64,000 nt of DNA, from positions 806,001 through 870,000 of the forward strand of contig NZ_OBEH01000001.1 in NCBI RefSeq assembly GCF_900215465.1, read 5' to 3'. Of the stretch, positions 1 to 8,407 are shown piece by piece; the first letter of the stretch is position 1; every line of letters starts with the position of its first letter. Both the position numbers and the translations under genes were made by a program. The notes beneath the pieces are model-generated. The model was not told the origin of the DNA and ran no database searches. It saw only the letters and a list, made by a program, of their open reading frames with translations. This DNA is from Flagellimonas pacifica (lineage in GTDB: Bacteria; Bacteroidota; Bacteroidia; Flavobacteriales; Flavobacteriaceae).

Positions 1-630
1 AAGGCCGAATTGGTTGTTACCGGAAAAGTCACCACTCCGGTGAGCCTGATCTTTCATGGCATAAAACAACTGAATGCCTCCTTAACCATGGGCAACTACT
101 TTTTTAGGGACATTAAAGAAGAGGGCAAAGTGCTGTACAATTCCCAAAAGTTTAAACTCGCCCATCCCAAGAAGCTGACCCCGGAGCAGTACCAACAAAA
201 AGCACAGGACCATTTTGACCAATGGTTTAAAAGTGCAAATGAATTTGTTGAGGGCTACAATTTTTATATGAGTAGAAACAGTTTACACATTGCAGCCTTC
301 CAGCTCCACCAAGCCACAGAGCGCTATTACACCACTATTTTGTTGGTCTTTACGGATTACCGCCCCAAGGACCATAATTTAGAAACGCTCGGTATAAAAG
401 TGGAAATGTGCGACAAGCGCTTTGCCGTTTTCCCCAAGACCACGGACGAGGAAAAGCACCTTTTTGAGCTCCTAAAACGCGCCTACATAGATGCCCGCTA
501 CAAAATGGACGAATACCAGATCACCAAACCCGAACTTGAATACCTCGCGGACAAAGTAGACCAGCTAAAACAGCTTGCGGAAACCATTTGCACCGAAAAG
601 ATAGTTGGGATTGGGGGAAAGGAATCATGA
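1..630 (+). CDS. HEPN domain protein (C-terminal part, 5' end outside window)
   Basis: The reading frame is open from base 1, so the start codon lies outside the window; the TTG at 10 is not a convincing start. The first ~60 residues, ending in GNYFFRDIKEEGKVLY, look like the end of a nucleotidyltransferase (MNT) domain. The rest is a HEPN helical domain with the family's AAFQLHQATERYY helix and a YRPKDHNLETL segment. Proteins with fused MNT and HEPN domains are related to kanamycin nucleotidyltransferases and to two-gene MNT/HEPN toxin-antitoxin systems. Fused single-chain forms are common in Bacteroidota and their role is not established. No second toxin-antitoxin gene is visible. Family confident, function unknown. 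Confidence 0.8.
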   Translation, partial: KAELVVTGKVTTPVSLIFHGIKQLNASLTMGNYFFRDIKEEGKVLYNSQKFKLAHPKKLTPEQYQQKAQDHFDQWFKSANEFVEGYNFYMSRNSLHIAAFQLHQATERYYTTILLVFTDYRPKDHNLETLGIKVEMCDKRFAVFPKTTDEEKHLFELLKRAYIDARYKMDEYQITKPELEYLADKVDQLKQLAETICTEKIVGIGGKES

Positions 631-658
631 AACCATGTTTAGCTTGTAATTTGAGAAA

Positions 659-1672
659 ATGAATAGAGATTGGAATAAGCTTTTAGAATTTGAAACGCGA
701 GATTTAGTAGAAAGATTTGTGTTTACCCGATTCGAAAGAAAACCAAATGCTGCAAAAGTTCAAGAAATCACTTCTAATTTCATTCAAGGTCGAGAATATT
801 TCAAAAGTGCTAATGATTCTGATTTTACAGTAAAACCATTACTTCAATATTATGGCATATTAGCGTTAAGTAAAGGCTTGATTTTAGCTCTTAATCCTTC
901 TCTATCCGAAACACACCTTAAAGCATCTCACGGACTCGAAATTAAAAATTGGAAACAAATTTTAAAAAATAAAGAATTTGAAAAACTTAAAATAGGAATT
1001 GGAGATGGTAGTTTTTCTGAACTAATAAATGCAACCGAAAACCGCAATTATTTAAGAGCCAATTCAAGTGGAATTAATTGGAAAAGTAGTCTAACAAAAC
1101 CAAAAAAAGGAGATACGATATGCCTTGAGCAATTAATTCAATATTATCCTGATTTAAATGCTGAATTCAAATCTTGGACCGGAAAAGAATTAGTTTATTT
1201 AGTAATAAGCGGAAGTCAGCAATCAGAAAATACTTCGAAAATAATATTACAAGGTAAAATTAATGAATCAGATTTAGATTTAATATTTCCAAAAAATTAT
1301 TGTAAAAACCGAGTTTACAAAAATCAGGTTCTAACGTATGAATCTAAAAATTGGGGACCAAATGTAACTCAGAAATGGAACGGTCCTTTTAATGTTGGAG
1401 ATGCTTGTGCAATTCCTGTTCTCAAAAATGACATTGGCCTGAATTTAATTTCAGGAATGTTTATGATTTCATATGTGTTTGGAATGATGGCAAGATATTA
1501 TCCAACTGCTTGGATTTCTTTAAGAAAAGGAGAAAAAGGTGATAAAATATATCCATTTGCCTATCGAATTATGGAATTCATTGATAATAAATTTCCTAAA
1601 GTTGTAGTAGATTTTTTGAATGCACCTTATGATTTTGAGAAAAAACAAAAAACAGCAGTTAACAATGTATAA
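659..1672 (+). CDS. YaaC-like protein
   Basis: This 337-residue soluble protein matches my recollection of the YaaC-like family: an N-terminal segment with ARG-like helices, QGREYF and the LLQYYGILALSKGLILAL helix, then a SHGLEIKNW motif and a C-terminal ISGMFMISYVFGMMARYYP helix. The biochemical role is unknown. The gene is clearly more AT-rich than the HEPN gene 28 bp upstream and than arsS downstream. It uses many AAA, AAT, TTA and ATT codons, which suggests acquisition separate from its neighbours. A stretch of repeat debris follows its stop. Confidence 0.7.
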   Translation: MNRDWNKLLEFETRDLVERFVFTRFERKPNAAKVQEITSNFIQGREYFKSANDSDFTVKPLLQYYGILALSKGLILALNPSLSETHLKASHGLEIKNWKQILKNKEFEKLKIGIGDGSFSELINATENRNYLRANSSGINWKSSLTKPKKGDTICLEQLIQYYPDLNAEFKSWTGKELVYLVISGSQQSENTSKIILQGKINESDLDLIFPKNYCKNRVYKNQVLTYESKNWGPNVTQKWNGPFNVGDACAIPVLKNDIGLNLISGMFMISYVFGMMARYYPTAWISLRKGEKGDKIYPFAYRIMEFIDNKFPKVVVDFLNAPYDFEKKQKTAVNNV

Positions 1673-1777
1673 CAGCAATTACGACGGATTCGACTACGCT
1701 CAGGGCTGGCTCAATTAAATCCACTCAGAATTGCGAGTCAGTTCTTAACCAAAGACCTTCCTTTTTTACATTATCTA

Positions 1778-1825
1778 TCATGCCACCGTCCCCTGGCAAC
1801 TGCTCCCTGCACCAGCGGTACATCC
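1778..1825 (-). pseudogene. Relic of a second arsS 3' end
   Basis: Read on the minus strand, this gives GCTAGAGSSCQGTVA followed by a TGA stop. That is exactly the last 15 residues of the intact ArsS encoded 240 bp away, which ends in TAA. The two 48-bp stretches differ at 11 positions: ten at third codon positions without changing the protein, one inside the stop codon. Homology stops abruptly upstream of the Gly codon. The pattern shows that this fragment once belonged to a separately evolving functional arsS, so it is not a recent local copy. Confidence 0.85.
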
Positions 1826-1834
1826 TCTTGCTGG

Positions 1835-1853
1835 CGCGAGTTTGTAACTCGTG
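1835..1853. repeat. REP-like hairpin
   Basis: Arms CGAGTT and AACTCG are separated by TGT, with one further C-G pair and one G-T wobble outside. Hairpins of this look are found in flavobacterial intergenic regions and resemble REP palindromes moved by IS200-like tyrosine transposases (RAYT). No such transposase is in the window, so the assignment is by appearance only. Confidence 0.45.
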
Positions 1854-1964
1854 GAAGGAATTATTCAAAATAGAAACTGTTTCCCTTATAGGAAAGATGC
1901 CCACTTTAGTGGACGGAAAGGGTAAAACGATCCCTTCCGTCTTCCAACCTTTGGTCGGAATCCA

Positions 1965-1985
1965 CCTTCCCTTGCCAAGGGAAGG
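1965..1985. repeat. 21-bp perfect palindrome
   Basis: CCTTCCCTTG and CAAGGGAAGG are perfect 10-bp complementary arms around a single C. No T-run follows, so it does not look like a terminator. It lies in the repeat-rich stretch beside the arsS relic and is probably part of a dispersed intergenic repeat. Confidence 0.6.
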
Positions 1986-2063
1986 AGTTATTAGCGGGAC
2001 TTCATCCGTCAAAACCAATAACTTGCCCCAAACTACATAAATCTACAGGAGTAACCCATCAAA

Positions 2064-3152
2064 TTACGCAACAGTTCCCTGACAACTACTCCCCGCACCT
2101 GCCGTACAGCCATAACAATGTTGTGAGATAATAATGTTTCGGTCGTTTAAAATGTCCTCGTTATAGTCCTTAATGTGTTTTACCTTACTAGCGACCTTTA
2201 GGTCCAGCATTTGGTTAAAGTCACAATCGTATAGCCAGCCGTCCCAACTTACGGAGATTGTATTGGTACACATCACATTGGCTACTGCAGCTGGGTTGTA
2301 GGCCTCCACCAAGGCATACATATAATCCTCATAATTTTCCGAGGCAATCAAATAATCTAAAAAGCGCGAAATGGGCAAATTGGTAATTGCAAAGAGATTA
2401 TGAAACTGAATTCCAAAATCCTCATCCAGTGCTTTCTTAAAATCCCGTTCCATGGCCATTTGGTCACCGGGTAAAAATGCCCCGGAGGGATTATAGACCA
2501 AATCCAACCGTAAAGGACTATCTGGTATGCCATACCCAACGGCATTCAATTCCTGTAATGCTTTTATGGATTTATCAAAAACCCCATCACCGCGTTGCTT
2601 ATCAGTTTTACCTCGGGTGTAATGCGGCATGGAAGAGACCACATGAACATTGTGTTTTTTAAAGAACTCTGGCAGATCATAGTACTTTTTATTGGCCCGG
2701 ATAATTGTCAAATTGGAACGGACAATAAAATCTTTGATCCCGGCTTTAGAAGCTTCTTCCACAAACCACCTAAAGTTGGGATTCATCTCTGGGGCACCAC
2801 CGGTAAGGTCCAAAGTATGCGCTCCAGTATTTCGGATGACCTCAAGACACTGCTCCATGGTCTCACGGGTCATGATTTCCTTTCTGTCGGGTCCAGCATC
2901 CACATGGCAATGCTCGCACACCTGGTTGCACATATAGCCCACATTGATCTGTAAGATTTCCAACTTGTTGGGGCGAAGCGGAAAATGGCCTATTTCAGCA
3001 ATCTTATCTTTAAAATAAGGAAGCTCACCATCGGCAAAGATTCCTCCGTTCAAGATTTCCAATTGCTTGTTGGTCTCGGCCAACGCATTGGCCTGTGCCT
3101 TAAGTGATTTTTTGGCCGCCTTTTTTATTTGGGGCATGATGCTTTCGTTCAT
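2064..3152 (-). CDS. arsS: Arsenosugar biosynthesis radical SAM protein ArsS
   Basis: ArsS is a radical SAM enzyme proposed to attach the adenosyl moiety to methylated arsenic on the route to arsenosugars. The iron-sulfur motif CNQVCEHC (CxxxCxxC) lies about 75 residues in, within the family's QINVGYMCNQ...HVDAGP context. The C-terminal half is a DUF3641-type extension ending in a Cys-rich tail, CYGCTAGAGSSC. In relatives one of these positions may be selenocysteine; here they are ordinary Cys codons. I prefer the ATG at 3152 (MNESIMPQ). An in-frame ATG at 3188 would add 12 poorly conserved residues. The AhpD-like and glycosyltransferase genes upstream on the same strand support the pathway. 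No arsM methyltransferase is visible in the window. Confidence 0.93.
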   Translation of the reverse strand: MNESIMPQIKKAAKKSLKAQANALAETNKQLEILNGGIFADGELPYFKDKIAEIGHFPLRPNKLEILQINVGYMCNQVCEHCHVDAGPDRKEIMTRETMEQCLEVIRNTGAHTLDLTGGAPEMNPNFRWFVEEASKAGIKDFIVRSNLTIIRANKKYYDLPEFFKKHNVHVVSSMPHYTRGKTDKQRGDGVFDKSIKALQELNAVGYGIPDSPLRLDLVYNPSGAFLPGDQMAMERDFKKALDEDFGIQFHNLFAITNLPISRFLDYLIASENYEDYMYALVEAYNPAAVANVMCTNTISVSWDGWLYDCDFNQMLDLKVASKVKHIKDYNEDILNDRNIIISQHCYGCTAGAGSSCQGTVA

Positions 3153-3280
3153 TGTCTTAAATTTTACCAACCATTTGGGTTTAACCAAAATTCGTCAGCT
3201 TGAGTGATTCCGAGTATTCGGCTTTGTATCGAAAACAAGAATTTTATGGTTAAACGCTTATTCTCGATACTTTTCCCTTG

Positions 3281-3300
3281 ATTTCGACTGCGCTCAATCT
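3281..3300. repeat. Dispersed TTCGACTGCGCTC repeat, copy
   Basis: This stretch reads TTTCGACTGCGCTCA, one copy of a short imperfect palindrome that recurs between genes in this window (4892-4914, 4931-4954, 28713-28740, with variants at 1689-1704 and 28768-28795). It lies in the 248-bp arsS to peroxidase gap, which otherwise holds no gene. Confidence 0.6.
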
Positions 3301-3400
3301 GACAGCGGAAAACTCGAATTGATGGTTTTTGTTCATTTTATCAGTTAAGGTTTAGAAATACGGAGTGAAAATTCCCTTCGTACTTTTAAGCTCGTACTTC

Positions 3401-3736
3401 TTACATGGATAGTTTATTGTACTTGTTCATCATTTGCACACCGTGAACCAACGTGGCGCCACTTTCAATAGCAGCACCTGCATGAACGGCCTCCATCATT
3501 TCTTCCTTGGTGATTCCCCTTTGCAGTCCATCTTTGGTATAAGCATCAATGCAATACGGGCACTTTACCACATGTGCCACAGCCAAGGCAATAAGGGATT
3601 TTTCACGAGCACTGAGCGCACCTTCTTCGAAGACTTTTCCGTAGTAATCAAAAAATTTGGTGCCGAGTTCCTCGCTCCATTCGATAATTTTTCCAAACTT
3701 TCTTAAATCTGCCGGGTCATAATAATTATTTGCCAT
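3401..3736 (-). CDS. Arsenosugar-associated AhpD-like (CMD family) protein
   Basis: This 111-residue single-domain carboxymuconolactone decarboxylase/AhpD-like protein has the redox motif CPYC followed by IDAYTKDGLQRG (around residues 59-74) and the helical EEMMEAVHAGAAIESGATLVHG segment. This subfamily (TIGR04169) is defined by its constant company with ArsS. AhpD-type proteins usually act as small alkylhydroperoxidases or disulfide reductants. The exact job in arsenosugar synthesis is unknown to me. It sits upstream of arsS on the same strand, separated by a 248-bp gap with a repeat, so it may have its own promoter. Confidence 0.9.
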   Translation of the reverse strand: MANNYYDPADLRKFGKIIEWSEELGTKFFDYYGKVFEEGALSAREKSLIALAVAHVVKCPYCIDAYTKDGLQRGITKEEMMEAVHAGAAIESGATLVHGVQMMNKYNKLSM

Positions 3737-3896
3737 TCTTTATTTTCTTAATTGGTTAGATGTTTTAAACTGATCCATTTAACATGAACCTTGAGATATT
3801 ATATTTTGGATTGAAATACCCATTTTAACCAGAAAATCATTTTAGATCATATAATCTTGAAACCTGGACCGTTTGGGCAACGTTTGAACTGCCTAA

Positions 3897-4598
3897 TTAT
3901 CTGCAGAACAAAAAAAGGAAAGGCGATCCTTTGTTATTGTAGTTGGGTGTAAAATGCTTTGTGGGATTTCCGATATGCCTTAAAGCAATTGGAAAGCTGT
4001 TTTTTATGAAGGATTGAAGGATATTAAATACAGAAAAGGGAAGTTGCCTGAAAAAATTCAGCAATGTTATAACATCCGCTTTGTCGTCAATATCATGCAG
4101 TACTTGAAGTTGATATAAATCGGAACCTAGACTTTTAAATAGTTGGGAAATCTTGTTGAACAACCCAAAACGTTGCCATGGTAATCGAACAAATAGCTCA
4201 GGGTCGAAGTTAGATTGGTGGAGCCCCATCAAATAAAAACCACCATCCTGGGCAGGTCCTAAAATCGTCTTGCCCAGTCCAAGTTGATTATTTGCCTCAA
4301 TTAGATGGTGAGTTTTTAACTGTGGAGTGTCGTTGCCAATGGTAATCACATTGGCATAGCCCTTATTATACACTGCTTTTACGGCATTGGAAAAACGTTC
4401 TCCAAAAGTGGTTCCGCATTGCTCTTTTTCAGTAATATGGAAAAACGGCAAGCCAGACTTCTTTACTATTTTTATAGTATGAGAAGTCAAAGCATGGAAT
4501 AGCTTAACATCGGACACAGCAATTTTGTTGCGCGCATCCACCTTGGCAGAGTTCGCAAAAATCAAAACAGCGGTATTCTGTAAATTAGTATTCCTCAA
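3897..4598 (-). CDS. TIGR04282-family arsenosugar glycosyltransferase (DUF2064)
   Basis: This 233-residue cytosolic GT-A-like protein has the DUF2064 hallmarks AVLIFANSAK at the N-terminus, ITIGNDTPQL near residue 90 and LGPAQDGGFYLMGL near residue 120, the last being the nucleotide-sugar site. The family clusters with arsS and is thought to help build the arsenosugar. It is encoded in the same direction as the arsS and AhpD-like genes. The C-terminus ends in FLFLFCR, which looks atypical, but the frame is intact. Confidence 0.85.
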   Translation of the reverse strand: MRNTNLQNTAVLIFANSAKVDARNKIAVSDVKLFHALTSHTIKIVKKSGLPFFHITEKEQCGTTFGERFSNAVKAVYNKGYANVITIGNDTPQLKTHHLIEANNQLGLGKTILGPAQDGGFYLMGLHQSNFDPELFVRLPWQRFGLFNKISQLFKSLGSDLYQLQVLHDIDDKADVITLLNFFRQLPFSVFNILQSFIKNSFPIALRHIGNPTKHFTPNYNNKGSPFLFLFCR

Positions 4599-4774
4599 AA
4601 TTTAGGCTTGAATCCTAACCCTATATTAATGATTTTAGGTCGAAAAGAAGCCCACTGAATTACAATTTAGAGCTATTTATGCTGAATTTTAACATTCCGA
4701 CTGGCTAGTCGGTTTTTGAAAATGAGCTTTAGGGTTCTTCAAGATTAAAATCGAAGCAATATCGATAAAGTGTA

Positions 4775-4811
4775 AAAAAGGCACTCAGTTTTGAAGAAAA
4801 CAAACTGGGTG
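4775..4811 (-). terminator. Rho-independent terminator of the reductase gene
   Basis: On the minus strand, CACCCAGTTT pairs with AAACTGAGTG (one mismatch) and is followed by CCTTTTTTAC. It lies about 170 bp past the stop of the ferredoxin-type reductase. Confidence 0.55.
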
Positions 4812-4891
4812 GTCGGTCTTCCTGTATATGATCTTCAGTCTATAGAAGGGTTTTAGAAGGTTAAAAAGCGTGGAATTCCCGGTAATCTTGT

Positions 4892-4914
4892 CAGGTCAAG
4901 CGCAGTCGTGACCT
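4892..4914. repeat. Dispersed AGCGCAGTC repeat with extended arms
   Basis: AGGTCA-AGCGCAGTCG-TGACCT has six-base perfect arms around the repeat core. It lies 17 bp from a second copy in the opposite orientation (4931-4954). Confidence 0.55.
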
Positions 4915-4930
4915 ATGCGAAAAATAAGAT

Positions 4931-4954
4931 TTCTCGACTGCGCTCGAAGTAACG
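4931..4954. repeat. Dispersed TTCTCGACTGCGCTCGAAG repeat
   Basis: This is a full-length copy of the intergenic repeat and the reverse complement of the one at 28716-28736. The CTTC and GAAG ends can pair with a small bulge. It lies just downstream of the reductase gene. Confidence 0.6.
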
Positions 4955-4978
4955 CTGTACTATTATACGCTTACTCCA

Positions 4979-6028
4979 TTACACGTCATCATAGTCCACT
5001 TTCAAGGTTGGCGTAAGCGGATGTGCCTGGCAGGTCAATACCAATCCTTCGGCAACTTCACCATCGGTTAAAATTTGGTTTTTGACCATCTCTGCCTTGC
5101 CTTCTGTAATTCGTGCTATGCAACTACTGCATACCCCACCTTGACAAGAATAGGGGGCTTCGATATCTTCTTTTAACACTGCATCAAGGACCAAGGTTTT
5201 TTTGTCCATGGAAAATGAAAAAGTTTCATCGTCAACGGTGACCTCTACTTTGGTTTTTCCTTCCAAATCTTCGGCCAAGGTATCCTCTGTCTTCGTTGAG
5301 GTGAACAGTTCAAACAAAATTTTGTCCTCAACGACACCATTGTTTTTTAAGGTGTCGGAAACGGTATTGATCATTTCCTCTGGGCCACAGAGATAAAAAG
5401 CATCAAAATTGGTTTCCTTGAACTTGTTTTTTATGATAAAATTGACCGTTGAAGTCTCTATTCTACCAAACAACGCATTTTCTTCTTGGGCACGGCTGCA
5501 GACATGCTGAACAAAAAACCTATTGGTATATTTTTCTTGAAGCACCTCAATAGCTTTTAAATACATGGTTTCTTGCAAAGATTGATTTCCAAAAACCAGC
5601 ACAAAAGTGTTTACTGGATTACTTTCCAAAATAGTTTGGGCAATACTCATTATGGGGGTAATTCCACTTCCAGCTGCAAAGGCGGCTATATTTTTTGATG
5701 CCGAATCCTTTTTAAAAACAAAACGCCCTTCAGGAGGCTTTACCTCTATAACATCGCCAGACTTAATAGTTTCATTGGCATAAACAGAAAATGTTCCGTT
5801 CGGTACTTTTTTGATTCCCACAGTGATTTCTCCTGATGACGGAGCAGAAGAGATAGAATAGGCCCTACGAACCTCTTGGCCATTAACTTTGTGCTTTAAG
5901 GTAATATATTGGCCAGCGGTAAAAGCAAAAGTGGCTTTAAGGCTGTCCGGAATTTCAAAAGTTAGGGCTACTGCGTTTGGGGTCAATGCATCTACTGAAG
6001 AGATTTTTAGTGCATGGAAGTCACTCAT
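4979..6028 (-). CDS. PaaE-like ferredoxin reductase with 2Fe-2S domain
   Basis: This 349-residue modular reductase has an FAD-binding barrel (residues 1-100, with RRAYSISSAP for flavin binding), an NAD(P)-binding domain (AAGSGITPIMSI near 118 and the LCGPEEMI segment near 218) and a C-terminal plant-type ferredoxin with ligands in PYSCQGGVCSSC plus a distal Cys in VLTCQAH. This order matches PaaE, the reductase of phenylacetyl-CoA epoxygenase, but no paaABC genes are near. It may therefore serve another oxygenase or desaturase. The gene stands alone between its own terminator and a divergent DUF5687 gene. Confidence 0.85.
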   Translation of the reverse strand: MSDFHALKISSVDALTPNAVALTFEIPDSLKATFAFTAGQYITLKHKVNGQEVRRAYSISSAPSSGEITVGIKKVPNGTFSVYANETIKSGDVIEVKPPEGRFVFKKDSASKNIAAFAAGSGITPIMSIAQTILESNPVNTFVLVFGNQSLQETMYLKAIEVLQEKYTNRFFVQHVCSRAQEENALFGRIETSTVNFIIKNKFKETNFDAFYLCGPEEMINTVSDTLKNNGVVEDKILFELFTSTKTEDTLAEDLEGKTKVEVTVDDETFSFSMDKKTLVLDAVLKEDIEAPYSCQGGVCSSCIARITEGKAEMVKNQILTDGEVAEGLVLTCQAHPLTPTLKVDYDDV

Positions 6029-6151
6029 CTAAGATAATTTTTTGCAAAGCTACGGATTCAGGTAATTTTGATAGTGTAGATTTTAAAAAAAGGTATGGTT
6101 TTGTAACAAATCAATCCAGCCAAACACTAACCTTTTGAAAATAGCTAACCT

Positions 6152-7621
6152 ATGTTCAGATATTTTATCAACCTACAATGGAAAGCCTTCCTTAGATCAT
6201 CATCTTTTGGCAAAGGCTTGGTATTAAAAATCCTAATGATTTTTTTTGGAATTTGGATGTTTATATCCTTGGTGAGTATAGGAGTAGGACTGTATTTTAT
6301 TTTACGGAATAAGTTTCCTCACGAGAACCCCATGTGGATGTTAAGTAGATATATGGTCTATTGGGTGCTGATCGAGCTGTTTTATAGGTATTTTATGCAA
6401 AAGCTTCCCGTGATGGATGTAAAGTCCCTATTGGCCATGCCTATCAAAAAAAGTAGTATTGCTCATTACATTTTGGGTCGTTCTGGACTCTCTGGCTATA
6501 ACGCATTTGCACTGTTTCTTTTTGTACCCTTTGGCATTGTATTGTTGTCTAACGGATATCCAGTTTTAAATGTGCTACTGTGGTTGGTTTCAATGTTGGC
6601 AATTGTTATGTGCATCAACTATGTCAATTTCATTGTGAACAAGAGTGACAAGGCAATGATTATAATTGGCGGAATTATTGCCATACTTTATGGTTTGGAC
6701 TATTTTCAGTTTTTACCGGTAAAAGAATTTTTTGGACCCATTTTTCATGGACTTTATCAATATCCCATTACAGTTTTGGTTCCAATTACATTGGCTGTTC
6801 TGTCCTATTTGATAAATTTCAATTATTTGAAGAACATGTTGTTTTTGGATGCTTCTTTAAAAACCAAAACAAAAGAGGCAAAAACTTCAGAATTGGCGTG
6901 GACCAAGCGTTTTGGTGAAATGGCCCCCTTTTTACAATTGGACCTTAAAATGATCTGGCGCAACAAAAGAACAAAGGCTCAGGCATTTATATCCTTGTTG
7001 TTTGTGTTTTATGGTCTAATATTTTATACTCAGGACGTTTATTCCAACATGGTACCCATGTTCGCTTTTTTAGGGATTTTCATGACAGGAATTTTTCTAT
7101 CAAACTTTGGGCAATTTATTCCGGCATGGGACAGCGGTTACTACAGCATGATGATGTCACAGAACATTCCACTGCGTAAATATTTGGAATCTAAAGCTAG
7201 TTTAATTTCTGTAAGTGTGGTAACCATGTTTTTGCTCACTATTCCCTATGCCTATTTTGGTTGGGACAAACTGGCCATAAACTTTGGGAGCGCCCTGTAT
7301 AATTTGGGCGTCAACATTCCAATGATTCTATATTTTGGTTCATTCAACAAAAAACGGATTGATTTGGAGAAAAGCCCTATTGGAAACATGCAAGGTACCA
7401 GCGCCATCCAGTTTTTGATAATTCTACCTGTTCTAGGATTGCCCATTTTAGTTTTTACGGCTTTCTACTATCTAATTTCTGTGGAAGCCGCTGTATTGGT
7501 GCTTTCACTTTTAGGAATTATTGGGTTTGCATTGAAGAATAAATTATTGAACATGATTACCGAGCAATATCGAAGAAAGAAATACGGAATGATTGCTGGA
7601 TTTAAGGAAAAGAATAATTAA
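6152..7621 (+). CDS. DUF5687 membrane protein, likely ABC exporter permease
   Basis: This 489-residue integral membrane protein has about a dozen hydrophobic helices and matches the Bacteroidota DUF5687 family. It starts MFRYFINLQWKAF, a typical ABC-2-like N-terminus. A charged cytoplasmic stretch (about residues 230-275) splits two helical halves. The gene directly downstream encodes a stand-alone ABC ATPase, so the two probably form one exporter. The substrate is unknown. Confidence 0.85.
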   Translation: MFRYFINLQWKAFLRSSSFGKGLVLKILMIFFGIWMFISLVSIGVGLYFILRNKFPHENPMWMLSRYMVYWVLIELFYRYFMQKLPVMDVKSLLAMPIKKSSIAHYILGRSGLSGYNAFALFLFVPFGIVLLSNGYPVLNVLLWLVSMLAIVMCINYVNFIVNKSDKAMIIIGGIIAILYGLDYFQFLPVKEFFGPIFHGLYQYPITVLVPITLAVLSYLINFNYLKNMLFLDASLKTKTKEAKTSELAWTKRFGEMAPFLQLDLKMIWRNKRTKAQAFISLLFVFYGLIFYTQDVYSNMVPMFAFLGIFMTGIFLSNFGQFIPAWDSGYYSMMMSQNIPLRKYLESKASLISVSVVTMFLLTIPYAYFGWDKLAINFGSALYNLGVNIPMILYFGSFNKKRIDLEKSPIGNMQGTSAIQFLIILPVLGLPILVFTAFYYLISVEAAVLVLSLLGIIGFALKNKLLNMITEQYRRKKYGMIAGFKEKNN

Positions 7622-7662
7622 TTGTTGGATTTCTTTGTACGGGATCCAAATTGGAAAAAGAT

Positions 7663-8358
7663 ATGATCAAAACAGAAAATCTAACCAAAAAGTATGGTTC
7701 GCAACAGGTACTGAACATTACATCTTTGGAAATTCCCAAGGGGCAGAGTTTTGGACTTGTGGGAAACAACGGAGCAGGCAAGACAACGTATTTTAGCTTG
7801 CTTTTGGATTTGATTCGGCCAACTTCCGGGAGAGTAGTCAATAACGAGGTGCAAGTAGATGAAAGTGAGGCATGGAAGCCTTTTACATCTTCTTTTATTG
7901 ATGAGTCTTTTTTAATAGGATATTTGACTCCCGAGGAATATTTTTATTTCATTGGTGATCTGCGCGGTAGAAACAAAGCTGATGTGGACAAGTTACTATC
8001 CTCTTTTGAAGATTTTTTCCATGGCGAGATATTGGGCCAGAAAAAATACCTGCGAGACCTTTCCAAGGGAAATCAGAAAAAAGCCGGAATTGTGGCCTCA
8101 TTTATTGGAAACCCCGAAGTGGTGATTTTGGATGAACCTTTTGCTAATTTGGATCCTACTACTCAAATTCGACTTAAATCTATTATTAAGGATTTGGCGG
8201 CCAAGCAAGATGTTACTGTTTTGATATCGAGCCATGATCTTATGCATGTTACTGAAGTTTGTGAACGCATAGTTGTATTGAACAAGGGAGAAATTGTAAA
8301 GGACATCCAGACTTCAGAAGAGACCCTAAAAGAGTTGGAAACGTTCTTTGGGGAATAA
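7663..8358 (+). CDS. ABC transporter ATP-binding protein
   Basis: All nucleotide-binding motifs are visible: Walker A GNNGAGKTT (about residue 36), signature LSKGNQKK (about 132), Walker B VVILDEPFANLDP (about 151-163) and the switch His in SSHD. I chose the ATG at 7663; a TTG at 7651 would add four residues. It follows the DUF5687 permease gene by 41 bp in the same direction, so the pair is probably co-transcribed. A hairpin terminator follows. Confidence 0.93.
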   Translation: MIKTENLTKKYGSQQVLNITSLEIPKGQSFGLVGNNGAGKTTYFSLLLDLIRPTSGRVVNNEVQVDESEAWKPFTSSFIDESFLIGYLTPEEYFYFIGDLRGRNKADVDKLLSSFEDFFHGEILGQKKYLRDLSKGNQKKAGIVASFIGNPEVVILDEPFANLDPTTQIRLKSIIKDLAAKQDVTVLISSHDLMHVTEVCERIVVLNKGEIVKDIQTSEETLKELETFFGE

Positions 8359-8361
8359 AAA

Positions 8362-8382
8362 AGGCGATGGAACCCATCGCCT
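8362..8382. terminator. Bidirectional hairpin terminator
   Basis: Perfect nine-base arms AGGCGATGG and CCATCGCCT enclose AAC. An A-run on the left side serves as a T-run for the convergent minus-strand gene. It lies between converging genes. Confidence 0.8.
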
Positions 8383-8407
8383 AAATCTAAGCTTGTTTTT
8401 TGAATAA

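Larger units (their letters stand above)
1673..2063. other. Gene-free stretch with repeat debris
   Basis: This ~390 bp stretch holds no convincing gene. Short open frames occur on both strands, but they are built from palindromes and lack any family resemblance. It contains a variant of the dispersed TTCGACT-type repeat (1689-1704), a 48-bp relic of an arsS 3' end (1778-1825), a hairpin (1835-1853) and a 21-bp perfect palindrome (1965-1985). Together these look like a site of past recombination or insertion next to arsS. Confidence 0.7.
4599..4978. other. Gene-free intergenic region with hairpins
   Basis: I see no gene in this 380-bp gap between two minus-strand genes. It contains the palindrome CCGACT-GGCT-AGTCGG at 4697-4712, followed by five T on the plus strand. 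This could be a TetR-type operator for the glycosyltransferase gene or a simple hairpin. It also holds a minus-strand terminator (4775-4811) and two copies of the dispersed repeat. Confidence 0.6.

Noticed and set aside
10..630. Complete HEPN gene starting at the TTG
   Set aside because: The frame is open to the window edge and the first residues belong to a preceding domain.
1660..1720. Possible integron attC-like or cassette boundary after the YaaC gene
   Set aside because: The text GTTAACAATGTATAAC looks like cassette ends, but no proper core sites or paired arms could be found.
1725..2040. Open frames on both strands in the gene-free stretch
   Set aside because: They cross the palindromes and the arsS relic in the wrong frame and show no protein-like pattern.
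4697..4717. CCGACT-GGCT-AGTCGG hairpin with T-run as a terminator
   Set aside because: No plus-strand gene ends before it. It may be a TetR-type operator, but no TetR gene is near, so it is only described as part of the region.
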